Shown here piece by piece: positions 47,536-60,453 of a stretch of 64,000 nucleotides of DNA. Within the stretch, counting starts at the first letter, position 1. The number at the start of each line of letters is the position of its first letter. The notes below the pieces were generated by a model. The model was not told where the DNA came from. It searched no databases and was given only the letters and a program-made list of their open reading frames with translations. Source of the DNA: Quercus robur (lineage: Eukaryota > Streptophyta > Magnoliopsida > Fagales > Fagaceae); the NCBI RefSeq assembly GCF_932294415.1, contig NC_065535.1:13907282-13971281 (forward strand), read 5' to 3'. The position numbers were made by a program, and so were the translations under genes.

Positions 47536-50500
47536 ATGGCTCAAAGTCAAAGAGAAGTAGTAATCAAGCCTGATGATATTAACGGAAGTCCATGCAGCAA
47601 TAACTTTCAGGGAAGAAGTGAGTCTCTACGACGAAGAAATAAAGAGCTTTCGGACCAAGAAAACCGCCAAGGGTACTTGAATTTAGGTGGAGCGGAGGTT
47701 GTAAAGTGTGGTTCAAATGTTTCATTTAGGCAACGTTCTTGGAAGTCAGCGATGAGCATGAACAAGTCTAGGCTGATAGACCCGCAAGAGGAACCATGTC
47801 AAAGTTCAGCAAACTCTGGAAGAATGCCTGATAAAGATCAAGATTATCAGGACAATGATGACATCCCGCAAGAGAAAGAAATTCAGCACACTGACAATGC
47901 TTCAATCTGGGAGTCTTATTTTGATTATTGCAGCCTTAGTTTTTAGCTTTTGGTTCCCAATTATAAAAAGACACTGTGGGATCTTCCATTATGGAAGTGG
48001 GAAATAATGGTTTTAACATTAATCTGTGGACATTTAGTCTCGGGTTGGAGAATTCGAGTGGTGCAATTTTTTTTTTTTTTTTTTTGCGAATACGGTTATT
48101 GTATTTTGTTTATGGGCTAAGGAAATCCTTTCAGAATTGCCTCTGGTTGGGTTTGGTTCTGCTTGTGTGGCATAGTATTTTCCATGACAAGGTTAAAAAG
48201 GAGAGAGAACAAAATTCTGCCTTATGTAAATAGGGTTCTAGTTTGTTTTCTTGACCATAATATGGCTCATGAAAACTCTGCTTGTTAAGGTCCTGGATTC
48301 AACCTTTCATGTAAACACATTCTTTGAACGAATCCAGGAGGCTTTGTTTAATCAGTATATCATCAAAATGCTCTCAAGTTCGCCATTGTTTAAAAGGCAT
48401 GATGCAGAAGAGGAAGCTATGGCTGAGGTTCAAGAGCTTGAGAAAGCTGGGGTTACTTTGCCTGGTGACCCTGGGACAACTCTGCTTCCTAGGAGTATGA
48501 AGGTGATAGGAAGTGGTAGACTAAAAAGAAGTCCCATGGTTGGGAAGAATTCTAGATTTTCAAGGACAATGTATAAAAGGGAAAATGAGGAGATCTCTGT
48601 TGATCACCTGCATAAGCTAAATCAGAAGAATATATCAGCTTGGAATATGAAGAGGAAGGTTAATATTATCCAGCGTGAGGATTTATCCACTCTGGATGAG
48701 CAGTTACCGAATTCAAAAATCGAGGATGAAGCTTTGTTGCAGATTAGAAGTTAGTGCCAGGCAAAAGAGACAGCCAACAGGATATTTCAGAATGTGGCAA
48801 AGCCAGGGTCGGAGTAAGTTCCTACATTCTTTCACCGTTTCTTTTCTTCCATCAGATGACAAAAATAGGGTGTAAAATACTAGTGCTTTCCCTTTCTTTC
48901 TTTTTTCTATCAGTAAGTCTTGGGACGCAAATCTTTCCACAACATTTTCCGCAGCATTGATGTGGCTTTTTGTGATTGGTACATAATAAAGTGATATCAA
49001 TGACAGACCCATGTAAAAGTGATGAAACATCAAACATAACTTGACACTTTAACAAGTTGGGAGAAAGATTGTGAAATATGTTGTTCCTAGCATTCCTTGA
49101 AGTAGTTCATGTCTTATTTTATTTTATTTTTTTAAATATTGATGTCCCATTCATCCTGATTGTTATAAAATGCAAACCTCTATATAAGATGAATTTACCT
49201 CGAGGATGTGATGCACTTTATGAGTAAAGAAGAAGCTTTGAAGATGATGCATCTGTTTGGAGTAGCAGCTATCAGCAAGTCCTTCCATAGGGACTGGATG
49301 GTATGATTACTTTCTTTATGTCTCTTGGCCTCTGGCTATGGTGCTCAATGTAAAAGATACTTATATGCTCTTTTTGTTCTCATTTATTTGATGGACATTT
49401 CCTAGTGAAAAAAAAAAAAACTGAGTTGTGTTCTCATTTATTTTCTATGAAACAGTGACATAAAGTAAACTTCACCTTTTGTTTTAGGTTAAGCATTTGG
49501 AGAGGGAAGGGCACTTGCATTGTCTCTCAGTGATACAAAAACAGCTGTGGACGAACTCCATACTTTGTTGAACGTTCTTGTAGCTATCCTTACATTGATA
49601 ATATGGCTTATTATACTCAAAGTTCCAATTACCCACTTCCTTGTCTTTACAAGTTCACAGCTAGTTTTGGTGGTGTTTATGTTTGGGAATACCTGCAAAA
49701 CAGTATTTGAAGCAATCATCTTCTTATTTGTAATTCACCCATTTGATGTTGGTGATTGTTGTGAAGTGGATGGAGTCCTGGTAAGGAGGTTTAATAAGAT
49801 GTTTATTTTGCACTCATATAAGCATATATCTTTCATTTGTGTTCTAACTTATGTTTCTTTGGGTTTCAGATGGTAGTCGACAAGTTGAACTTACTAACTA
49901 CAGTTTTTCTGAGATATGATAACCAAAAGATCATATACCCTAACAGTATTCTAGCTACCAAGTCCATTGGTAACTATCATCGTAGTCCAGACATGGGAGA
50001 TGCAATTGATTTCTGTATTAACGTCTCCACCCCAATGGAAAAGATCACCAGCATGAAAGAAAGAATAACAAGGTATGTATGGTCATGCATCTTCTTCTTT
50101 CCTTATTATTGTTCATTTTCCCCTAGTGCAACCCAATTCTTGTAGATATTAATGATATAGACTCTATTACACATTTAGAATCACGCACAGAATTAGTGGT
50201 ACCGCCAACCACTACACTTTCATCAGTGCTTCACTTTGCTCTTGCCATGAGCATGGACTAAGCACATATGACTATTCACTTTTTATGGACTGTGAAGTCG
50301 CATTGGGTTATTCTTCATTCAGAAGCTTACATATGCAGTTCTTAATCAGTTATAAGAGTTATAGACATACTTAGGCCAACAACCACCCTGGTATAATCTG
50401 ATTTGTTTTAAATTTTTAATAAATTTTGGTAATTTTAATAAATTTTTTTCTCAAAACCTGCCCATTCAGTGTTCTGATTGTTGTAGACATGTTGGATCAT

Positions 50501-50897
50501 CTAATTTGAATGATATCTTAGAAGGCCATGTAATGGGCAGCTCTGCATTACTTGACAGGGCCATTCAGGTGTATCTGCAGCTATGAATCTATGATAGGAT
50601 ATACATTTAGTCATTAATCCATCTGTTTTGCCACCAAAAAATAAAAATCCTTTTTAGGTAATTCTATGCTGTTGAGGGCCTTGTGGCTGCTGAAATTGCA
50701 GGTACATTGAAAGCAAGAATGAGCACTGGCAGCCAGGTCCAATGGTGATAATGAGGGACGTGATAGACATGAACAAGCTGATGATGTCAGTGTGGCTTGC
50801 ACACAGATTGAACTATCAGGACATGAAGGAGAGATTTCTTAGGAGAGAGGGATTGCTTGAAGAGATGATCAAAGTTTTCAAGGAGCTCGATATTGAG
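47536..50897 (+). pseudogene. MSL10-like mechanosensitive channel pseudogene, copy 2
   Basis: All five exons are traceable: 47536-48813, 49189-49300, 49488-49780, 49870-50072, and 50702-50897 (truncated). Compared with copy 1, exon 1 is a net 65 bases shorter with several frame disruptions in the membrane-segment region; one lies at a run of about 20 T replacing FYIERNFLL, and an early TAG follows LLQIRS (48752-48754). Exon 2 lacks 12 bases, and exon 3 is one base short just after VK. Exon 5 stops matching after KELDIE, replaced by foreign DNA, so the last 32 residues are missing. Exon 4 is unbroken. It is a non-functional host pseudogene unless small N- or C-terminal products are made. Confidence 0.9.
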
Positions 50898-51428
50898 GCA
50901 CATCAATGTAGCATTTCAGTCCATTTGATCCATTTCAATTGTAAGATCTATTAGTACATGAAGTCATTTAAGCATTTTTTAAATTAATATTAATCAAACA
51001 ATATGATTTTTTTAAATAATGCATCCTATGAATGTTTTCATTTAAATTTTTAATAGTAAAAATAAATAAATAAATAAATGATATTGTTTACTAAGTGTGC
51101 ATTTGGGATTGCTTAAAAAGCCAGCTTTTTTTACTATTTAATTTATTTTTGCTATTATTCATGAGTCTCATTACACTTTTTGGTATTATTCATGGGCCCT
51201 GCTGTATTATTTATGCTATCTTTTAGCTTTATCTATAGTACTTTTAACAAAAAGTTTTCAATTTCAGCTAAATAAGTTGTTCTCAAGCAGACACTAACTA
51301 AAACATTTACATAGTAACATGATTGGTTAGTTTCACATCAACAACATAATAAAAAAAATCCTTTTTTTTTTTTTTTTTTTCATGATACCATAATTAGTAC
51401 AAATTTTATTGCATATAAGTTTTACAAA
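50898..51428. other. Unassigned insertion sequence replacing the MSL copy 2 tail
   Basis: From 50898 the match to MSL exon 5 ends abruptly. The words GTAGCATTTCAGTCCATTTGATCC here resemble 51496-51560 (GTAGCATTTCAATTCACTTTGGTCC), suggesting Helitron-related sequence, but no terminal signature was found at 50898. No gene is visible. Confidence 0.45.
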
Positions 51429-52423
51429 TCTATATAATATTTAAAAGTAAAGTATAGTATTTATTGTTGCTATGTTCATTTTGAATCACATTAGCGTAGC
51501 ATTTCAATTCACTTTGGTCCAAGTAGGTCCACTTAGGTCCATTTAGTCCAATTGGGTCCACTTCTTTATAAAGATAGTATATAAAAATATAATGTTTTTT
51601 TATTACATAACATAACTTGAATAATTTGGTATTTATTACTTTTTACTTTTTTTTCTTTTCATATTATTTTCTATAAATTTCTTATCATTCTCTCTCACAT
51701 TCTCTCTTGAAAAATTGGTTATTCTCTCTCTTGATTTTTTATTTTTTCTTGCAACTCTACTTTATATTGAATAATTTATTTAAATAAAAATTATACATAC
51801 ATACATACATACATATATATATATATATTGCTTAAATGTATAATCAACCTCATGCAATTTATTTAAAAGTAACGACATTAAAACAAATAAATAAATGCCT
51901 TAAAGATTACATTTGCATATTCATAGCCTTTATGTTTAAAAAGACTTCCACTTAAATCTTGTCATACTGAAGTGGACTAAAATACTACATTGATGAATCA
52001 TTGTGATTTTTAAAACTCTATTTTGGATTCATACGTTTTGGTGTTGTATTTTTTAGTTCCCCATCACAAGTACTCTCTCTCTCTCTCTCTCTCTACAATA
52101 AAATTTAGAGAATAAATTATACATATTCAAAATAAGTTTGATATGAGTTTTAATTGTTATGATAATCTCTTTTAAGAGAATGAATAATTTATTTAAATAA
52201 AAATTATACATACACACACACACACACACATATTGCTTAAATGTATAATCAACCTTATGCAATTTATTTAAAAGTAACGACATTAAAACAAGTGAATAAA
52301 TGTCCTAAAGATTACATTTGTATATTCATAGAATTTATGTTTAAAAAGACTTTCACTTAAATTTAGTCGTACCGAAGTGGACTAAAATGCTACGTTAATG
52401 TGGTTCGACAAAAGTATAGTAAC
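51429..52423 (+). mobile_element. Helitron-like element 3, 5' part
   Basis: It begins TCTATATAATATTTAAAAG after an A and continues ATAGTATTTATTGTTGCTA, closely like the start of Helitron 1 (28993). The 3' CTAG end is not in the window, so the extent is unknown. A direct duplication of about 210 bp occurs at 51769-51978 and 52182-52396 (starting GAATAATTTATTTAAATAAA). The 52424-63043 Ty3 element is inserted within it. Confidence 0.6.
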
Positions 52424-53049
52424 TGTACGACACCTAACATCCAAGTCCATTTAGGCCTTGGGCCATGGATTGATAATATGGGCTGGGGGTCCAACCTCTG
52501 CACCTCTAAGAATCCCGTCCCAAGCCCACAATAACTACGAGTCTAAGTTGGGTGTTGTCTGGATACTTGAAAAGCGGATTGCGGGTGCCCCGCTCACATA
52601 TTGCTCGAAAAATCATCCCCGGACAATATACACATGCTCGGTCATATATCCGTTTGAGTGCTCGACAGAACTCTAGGAAACTCCGTTGCCGAACATATTT
52701 GCTGCAGTGGGAACCATTTCCAAAGTCACTCATACCTAAACATCCACTTAAATTTATCAACATTGGACCTCTCTTTGCATTAGTTAAAAGGATAATGATG
52801 ATCACCCCATTAACAATGGGCTATAAATAGGAGAAACTAATGAAGGGAAGGGGGATGCAATTTTGTGAGGAGAAAGGAGAGAGAAAGAGAGGGTCTGAGA
52901 GGAAGAAAACGTAGAGAAAGAGAGAAAAGTGATCTAATTGGGTCTCTAAGCCTAGAACAACCCAAAGTAGGATACCCAGACCCACCATACAAATAAGTTG
53001 TGAGCCCAAATAGCAGTTTGGCCTAGCAAGCTCATCTTTGGTGTGCACA
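52424..53049 (+). repeat. 5' LTR of the second Ty3 element
   Basis: It begins TGTACGACACC and ends GTGTGCACA. GGGCTATAAATAGGAG at about 52819-52834 is a good TATA box for the element transcript. Confidence 0.93.
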
Positions 53050-53051
53050 AT

Positions 53052-53068
53052 TGGCGCCCACCGTGGGG
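53052..53068 (+). promoter_or_regulatory. Primer-binding site of the second Ty3 element
   Basis: TGGCGCCCACCGTGGGG lies two bases after the 5' LTR, the usual plant Ty3 form. Confidence 0.87.
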
Positions 53069-53237
53069 CTCTCCTACGACGATGTGGTTCTAGAGGGACT
53101 CGAGCTTGGGAAAAATGTTTGAAAGGCATTCGGGGGGTCACGCGGAAAGTGGATCCGTAGGGTCTTCTCAGGGGTCTAGCTGGCAAAAGCACAGATAGAA
53201 GGAAAGAGAAGATAGGGAGCACGACCAACGAGAAGAA

Positions 53238-55328
53238 ATGTCCGGCACAGGAGAAGGATCATACCAAACCCAACAGACGGTCTCTAGTGCTACGGGATGT
53301 AGGCAGAGGGAGGAACGAGATGAAGAGCTTGAACGGCTGCGTAGACTAGTTAGGGGTTTGGAGCTGGAGGTAAGAGGTAGGCGTCGGAGAAGAGACAGAG
53401 ATGACCAACAACGGGAGGTTGGCATCGGGGGAAATAGATATGGTGAGGGATCTAATCAGTCTGGATCTCGACTAGGGCGAAGTTGTTCACATTCCCGAGA
53501 ATCCCGTCAGTACCGAAACCGTTCACATTCGCGAGGATCTAGACGATATAGGAATCGGTCTCCCTCTCGGGAGTCGGGGCAACGCCGAGACCGCTCACAT
53601 TCTCGGGAAAATCAAGTTAGGAACTCAGTCTCCTCAGAGGAAAGGCGGCCTCAAAATGCTGTCATGGATGCTATGAGTCGCGCTTTGCAAAAAGAAGCTC
53701 GGTCCCCGTTTTTGAACGAAATTGAGCAAGCCGAAATGCCAAACAGGTTTACCCGCCTGCCATTCAATTGCTACGACGGGAAAACTGATCCGGTAAAGCA
53801 CGTCAGTTATTATATTCAGATGATGTCTTTGCATATTCATAACGATGCGCTGATGTGCAAGGTATTCCCTTCAAGTCTGGGACCAACTGCTTTGAGGTGG
53901 TTTAACGGGTTACGAAAAGGATCCATACATAGTTTTTCCAAGCTAATTCAGGAGTTCGGTGTTCGATTTGTGACCTGCAGCCAAGTACCTCAGCCGGTAG
54001 ATGCGCTTCTATCAATGAAAATGTGGGCGGGAGAGACCCTCAGTAGCTACACCAGCCGGTATTGGGAGCTATACAATGAGATAGGTGGGGATAACGAAAG
54101 GGTCGCAGCAAGCACTTTTAGGATGGGGTTGCTCAAGGATTTTGGGCTACGAGAGTCATTGACCAAGAAGCCTCCCGAAGGCATGCGACAGCTTATGAGA
54201 CACATTGAGGAATATAAACGACTAGAGGATGACTAGCTGCAGAGCAAAGGTAAAGCACCAAAGATGAATCGTCCCTGGCAAACTGGTTTCCCGTTTAGAT
54301 CTCGGGGGGGGGGGGGGGGTCTGACGATTCAAGAGCTGACCGCACAGATGGGAGAAGTGAATGTGACATTTAAGGAACCGGTACACAGGATTCTTGATCG
54401 GATCAAACACGAGCCGTATTTTTGATGGCCGAACAAGATGGGAGGAGACCCATCCAAGAGGAATCAGAATCTGTACTGCACTTATCACCAGGACAAAGGT
54501 CACACTACCGAACAATGTCGTGTGTTGAAGGATCACCTCGGGCAATTAGTCAAGGCCAGGCATTTAAAGGATTTCGTGTTAGACTCAGGGGATAGAATCA
54601 CAGGGCAAGATACTCGACAAAGGGGTAATCCTTTCCCACCCCTTGTAGGGGTGATTGAAGTTATTCATGTTGCCCCGGAAAAGCTCGTTGCAGGAAGAAG
54701 GAAAGGAGTGTTGACAGTAGTACCAGTAAAGGGTAACCCAGACCTACAGTCGTCGGGTAAGAAGATGAAGTTTGCACGGGAGCCTATCTCATTCGACGAT
54801 GACGATTTGGAGGGAACGATCCAACCACATGATGACGCATTGGTGGTCACACCTTGGATAAATGGCTTCTTAGTAAAAAGGGTGATGGTAGACCAAGGAA
54901 GCGGGGTTAACGTAATGTACCCGGATATGTTCAAGGGACTCAGACTGAGGAAAGAGGACCTGATGAAGCACACTTTGCCCTTGGTTAGGTTCGACAGTAA
55001 AGTAGTGATTCCTAAAGGGCAAATTTCACTTCCCATGATTGTGGGAGGGAAGGAGGTAGCAGTGACATTTACAATAGTAAGTTCATTTTCCCCGTATACG
55101 GCCATTCTGGGGAGATCGTGGATCTATTCAATGAGGGCTGTCTCGTTTACACTACATGTAAAGATCAAGTTCCCAACCGAGCAAGGTGTCACCGTGATAA
55201 GAGGAGACCAGCAAGCGGCCAAACAGTGTCTTATTGCTGCAGTAAATTGGAAGCGGGGGAATCAAGTCAATCAAGGAGAAACAGTCGGACAACTATTAAG
55301 AGACGAAGGGACTGGGCGATCCGAATAG
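53238..55328 (+). pseudogene. gag and protease region of the second Ty3 element
   Basis: The frame 53238-54236 has an Arg-rich start (GRRRRRDRDDQQRE), then a 12-residue Ser/Arg repeat, about four units of the form SHSRESRQYRNR, then the gag core (FNCYDGKTDPVKHV, LRWFNGLRKGSI). The frame 54438-55328 has a zinc knuckle CTYHQDKGHTTEQC and a protease-like VDQGSGVNVMYPDMF. A 17-18-base G run lies at 54303-54320 between them. It is a broken fossil. Confidence 0.85.
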
Positions 55329-55639
55329 GAGCAGGTTGAGCGGGAAGATGCATCCCGGAATGTCCCTTTATAGTAATCATAGGGGCCCCGAGAAGGAATG
55401 GGGGCTGGCTGCGCCAAAGAGCTAGTAACGGTAAAGATATTACCAGACATTAATAAATATTTTCAAATTGGAGCGAGCATGAGTAATTAGGAAAGGGTCC
55501 AAGTATTGTTGTTTCTGACTCAAAACATAGATGTCTTCGCTTGGAACCCCTATGAAGTTCCCGGGGTTGATCCTGGGTTTATTGTCCACAAGCTTAATGT
55601 AGACCCCTCGTATCCCCCGAAGAAGCAGAAATCGAGAAG

Positions 55640-58632
55640 ATCAGCCAAAGACCATGTTTAGGCAGTAAGGCAGGAGGTAGAGAAGCTGAAGGAGGCCGGA
55701 GTAATAAAGGAGACCTTTTTCCCGGAGTGGTTGGCAAATACCGTGGTCATCAGGAAGAAGAACGGCAAATGGAGGGTCTGTGTGGATTTCACGGACTTGA
55801 ACCGAGCATGCCCAAAGGACCCGTTTCCCATGCCAAAAATTGATCAATTGGTGGATGCCACTTATGGGCACCTGAGGATGAGTTTCCTGGATGCCTTTCA
55901 ATGATACCATCAGATTGCCCTAGCCATCGAAGACAGGAGAAAATAGCATACATATCCCCCGACGCTAATTATCATTACACTATGATGCCTTTTGAACTAA
56001 AGAATGCCAGGGCGACATACCAGTGGATGATGACGAGAATGTTTCGGGATAAAATTGGGCATTCGGTTGAAGTGTATATTGACGACATAGTGGTGAAGAG
56101 CAAGCAAGTAGAGGATCTCCAGGGGGTGTTTGAGGTGTTGCGGAAACATAGATTGTGCCTTAACGCAGAAAAATGTGCCTTTGGAGTAAGGGCTGGCAAA
56201 TTTTTGGGGTACTTGATCACCAGCCGTGGGATAGAGGTTAATCTCGACCAGATAGAGGCCGTGAAGTGTCTCAGGTCTCCGAGCAATCCGAAAGAAGTAC
56301 AGGTGTTGACTGGGATGTTGGCCGCTCTTAATCGGTTTATCTCAAAATTCTCAGATCACTACCGTCCATTTTATCAGCTTTTAAAGAAGTGGAAAGGATT
56401 TCGATGGGATGATGAATGTGAAAAGGCTTTCCAGGACCTCAAGGAGTACTTAACGCGGGCGTCGATGTTGACTGCACCAGAGCCCGGAGAGGAGCTGTTT
56501 ATGTACCTCTCGGTATCCGACCATGCTGTAAGTGCCGTGCTTTTAAGAGACCGGGGAGTACAACAACCCGTGTATTATATTAGCAAGACCCTAGTCGACG
56601 TAGAGACCAGATATTTGCCTTTAGAGAAATTGGTGCTGGCCCTAGTACATGCCACCAGGAAGTTGCCTCAATACTTTCAGGCCCATACCGTGTATATGTT
56701 GACCAAATACCCCCTACAGTCATTATTGAAAAGATCTGATTTCACGGGGCGAATAGCTAAGTAGGGGACACGGCTTGGGGCATTCGACGTAAGGTATAAG
56801 CCGAGGAGTTCGGTAAAAGGGCAGGTATTAGTTGATTTTGTGGCGGAATTCTCTCCTAAAGGGGAAATGGTCCGTCAGTTGGAACATCGCCCGTGGAAGG
56901 TGCATGTGGATGTTGCTTCCAGCGCCAAAGGGATCGGAGCCGGGATTGTCATAATTACCCTGGAGGGTATTCTCTTGGAGCATTCGTTCAGATTGGGGTT
57001 TAACGCCTCCAACAACGAGGTAGAGTATGACGCTTTGCTTACCGGATTGAGGGCAGTTTCAAGGTTAGAAGCCCGGGATGTGGAAGTTTATTCGGATTCA
57101 CGACTTATAGTAAACCAGGTGCAGGGAAGTTTTGAGGCTCGAGATCCTCGAATGAAAGCGTACTTAGAATTGGTAAAGCAGACCATAAGTAACTTTTGTA
57201 CGGTGAAGGTGATCCAAGTGGCCCAAGCACAGAACAGCCATGCCGACTCTCTCGCCACATTGGCATCGTTAATTACCGAGGAGATTCCCCTACTAATCAG
57301 AGTGGAACTTGTCCCCGAGCCAAGCATTAAGGTGGCAGGAGATGAAGGGGCTGCAAGGGTCGAAGTCACAACAGTCGCAACACTTGGACCGAGCTGGATG
57401 GATCCCATCATTGATTTCTTAGCCGACGACCAAATCCCGGACGATGAGAAGGAAGCCAACAAGATTCGCAGGGTAGTTACCCGGTATTGGTTGTCCAAAG
57501 ACTGGAAGCTCTATCGCAGGTCATTCGGGGGACCATATCTTTTATGCTTACACCCAGAGAAAGTAGGCCAACTCCTGACCGAGCTGCATGAAGGGGTATG
57601 CGGTAGCCATGTAGGGGGACGATCATTAGCACATCGAGCAATGACTCAAGGATTCTGGTGGCCCCAAATGCAGAAGGACACCGCGGAATATGTTCGAAAG
57701 TGTGAGCAATGTCAGAAGCATGCCCCTCTGATACACCAGCCTACCGGCCATTTGAACCCGATTAGTAGTCCTTGGCCCTTTGCACAATGGGGGCTGGATA
57801 TACTCGGACCATTTCCCTGTGCAACGGGTAATCGAAGATTCGTTTTGGTAGCCGTCGATTACTTCACCAAATGGGCAAAGGCGGAGGCTCTGGCTAACAT
57901 CCGGGACATGGATGTGAAGAAATTCGTATGGAAGAATATAATCACCAAGTTTGGGGTTCCGGACTCCCTTATATTGGATAATGGACTGCAGTTTAACAGC
58001 CGAGCTTTCCGCGAATTTTGCAGCAACCTCGGTATCAGGGACAGGTATTCCTCTCCAGCATATCCCTAGGGTAATGGCTAGGCTGAGGTCGTGAACAAGG
58101 TAATCGTAAATGGCTTGAAGAGAAGGCTGGAAGGTGCAAAAGGCAACTGGGCCGAGAAACTACCCAATGTTTTGTGGGCATATCGAACAACTCCTTGGAG
58201 GTCTACGAGGGAGACCCATTCTCTCTCACATACAGGGCGGAGGCTGTGATACCAGCCGAGGTCAATTTATGTAGTACGCGAGTTTCAGAATTCAACATGT
58301 CCCAGAATGATGGTTAGCTGGTGGAGCGTCTAGATTCACTTGAAGAATACCGGGACACAGCGACTATACGACTAGCTGAGTATCAGCAAAAGCTTGCCCA
58401 GCGTTATAACCAAGGTGTAAAGGTGAGGGAATTCAATGCCGGAGACTTGATACTGAGGAAAGCAGTAGAAAGCATGCGAAATTCAAACGCTGGGAAGCTA
58501 GCTCAGACTTGGGAATGACTGTACAGAATTACAGCCATTGCAAGTGTAGGAGCGTATTATCTGGAAGACATGAACAAGATACCGTTGCCCCAGCCTTGGA
58601 ATGCTTATAATCTTAAGAAGTTTTATCAATGA
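55640..58632 (+). pseudogene. pol region of the second Ty3 element
   Basis: Parts: RT from about 55650 (WRVCVDFTDLNRACPKDPFP near 55770; VEVYIDDIVVKSK near 56070); RNase H about 56460-56760; a second RNase H 56890-57260 (ASNNEVEYDALLTGL, VYSDSRLIVNQV); integrase zinc finger 57580-57720 (H...H...CEQC); integrase core 57770-58069 (WGLDILGPFP, VDYFTKWAKAEAL); and the C-terminal part 58321-58630. Two RNase H domains identify the Tat clade. It is a broken fossil. Confidence 0.9.
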
Positions 58633-58780
58633 CCGTCCATGCACGGAAAAATGTACTTTGTACTAACTAATATGATAACGATGTAACTAGTTCATGCAGG
58701 CCCTACCAATTATATTTTTTTTAGTACGTCCGGTTGATGAACATGGAGGACACTGAAGAGATTCAAGCAGTTAGTGAATT

Positions 58781-59342
58781 TCTAAGGACAGAAGCCTGCT
58801 TCTCGATTCGATCCCTATCACTAGGCAGGTGGAAACCTTATTCAAAAATTTCTAAGGACAGAAGCCTGCTTCTCGATTCGATCCCTATCACTAGGCAGGT
58901 GGAAACCTTATTCAAAAATTTCTAAGGACAGAAGCCTGCTTCTTGGTTCGATCCCTATCACTGAGTAGGTGGAAACCTTATTTGAAAAATCTCTGAGGAC
59001 AGAAGCCTGCTTCTCGGTTCTATCCCTATCACCGAGTAGGTGGAAACCTTATTAAAAAATTTCTAAGGACAAAAGCCCGCTTCTCAGTTCGATCCCTATC
59101 ATCGAGCAGGTGGAAACCTTATTCAAAAATTTCTAAGGACGGAAGCCTGCTTCTCGGTTCGATCCCTATCACCGAGCAAGTGGAAACCTTATTCGAAAAA
59201 TCTCTAAGGATAGAAGCTTGCTTTTTGGTTCTATCCCTATCATCGAGTGGGTGGAAATCTTATTAAAAAATTTCTAAGGATGGAAGCCTGTTTCTCGATT
59301 CGATCCCTATCACTGAGCAGGAGGGAACCTTATTCAATACGT
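58781..59342. repeat. 70-bp tandem repeat, eight units, in the second Ty3 element
   Basis: Units start TCTAAGGACAGAAGCCTGCT or a variant at 58781, 58851, 58921, 58992, 59062, 59132, 59203 and 59273, with a partial ninth at 59343; periods are 70 or 71. The first two units are essentially identical and later ones drift, suggesting recent expansion at the left end. It sits between integrase and the antisense region, as in element 1. Confidence 0.92.
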
Positions 59343-59718
59343 TCTAAAGGCAGAAGTATTACAAAACAAAATATTATATTCCAAGGCGGAAACATGCCCT
59401 GTTCATTAGTGAAACATACATGCACGAAAACTCTGAAGTATTTACAAGGAGGTTAATGTATAGATGCATAGTCATAAAAACGATTAAGTTAACTGGTCGG
59501 CAAATAAACCTTAGTCAAAACCAAGCATGAAAAGTCAATTACTTCATCACCAAAACCCAGTGACATTAAGTTTAAAACCAGAAATTAAGTAACTGTTTAG
59601 TAAAGAAACCAGAAATTAACTGTTTAGTTGCCACAGCCCGGCGACATAGGCAAACCAACTTAAAATAAAAGTTACTAAATGAAAGGAAATAAAAGGTAAA
59701 GCAAAACAGGTTCGACAA

Positions 59719-60430
59719 TCAGGAAGTAAGATCGACGGGCTGCATCTTAGAGGCCATCTCGGTGGAATGGTGCTCGGAAATAGGGGGTGGGAGATGAACA
59801 TTTTCACCAGAAGGGTCGTTAGTAGGGGGGTTACTGGTGGCTTCTATCCCGATCATTTCCACATGGGCATCAATCTGCTCCACCAGCTCCCTCAAACTAT
59901 CCGTCTCCTCCTCATCATTTGGTCCTGCAAGGTTCTGTGCGGCTAGGGTAGGGTCTGGAAAAGGGATCTGGCCAGGGTCCCTAAGAGGGGAGTCCTTAGG
60001 CACCTCTAAGGCCTGTAGGGCAGCTATCCAGCCCTCTTGGAAGGACAGCTGTCGAGCTTGCATCACTACCGACTCCACGCCCTTCTCTGCGTTGACAAAA
60101 CCCTCATCATACCACTTGCTCTCATAAGCTTCCAGGGCCATCCGTAAATCAGCAACTTCCTCTGACAAGGTAGCGTTTAAACTTGCTGCTTTGGCCAGCT
60201 TCACTTCCATTTCATTTTGCTACGTCACCATCTCCACTAACCTTTTCTTAGCTGACGCTCGGGATTTCTCCGCGGTAGTGGCCTTCTTCTTGGCTGACTC
60301 AGCAGTTTTCATTTTCTTCTTAGCCGTCTTTACAGCCTCTTCCCTGTCGGCTTTCTCCCGATCAATCTCCTCAGTAAGGTTCTTCACCCTCTCGTTCAGG
60401 ATATGGGCGAACTGAGCGGCCTATTAGAAA
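59719..60430 (-). pseudogene. Antisense region of the second Ty3 element, coiled-coil/acidic part
   Basis: Minus-strand frame 60210-59719, extending up to about 60420 by composition: a Lys/Ala/Glu-rich heptad-like stretch likely to form a coiled coil, then YESKWYDEGFVNAEKGVESV and an acidic, Pro-rich tail (NDEEETDSLRELVEQIDAH). It resembles in layout, not in sequence, the 11275-11817 part of element 1. Function unknown. Confidence 0.6.
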
Positions 60431-60453
60431 TGACATTACTCACGCACGGTAAC

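Noticed and set aside
58781-59342. CRISPR-like array
   Set aside because: Whole 70-bp units repeat without unique spacers, and the context is a plant retroelement.
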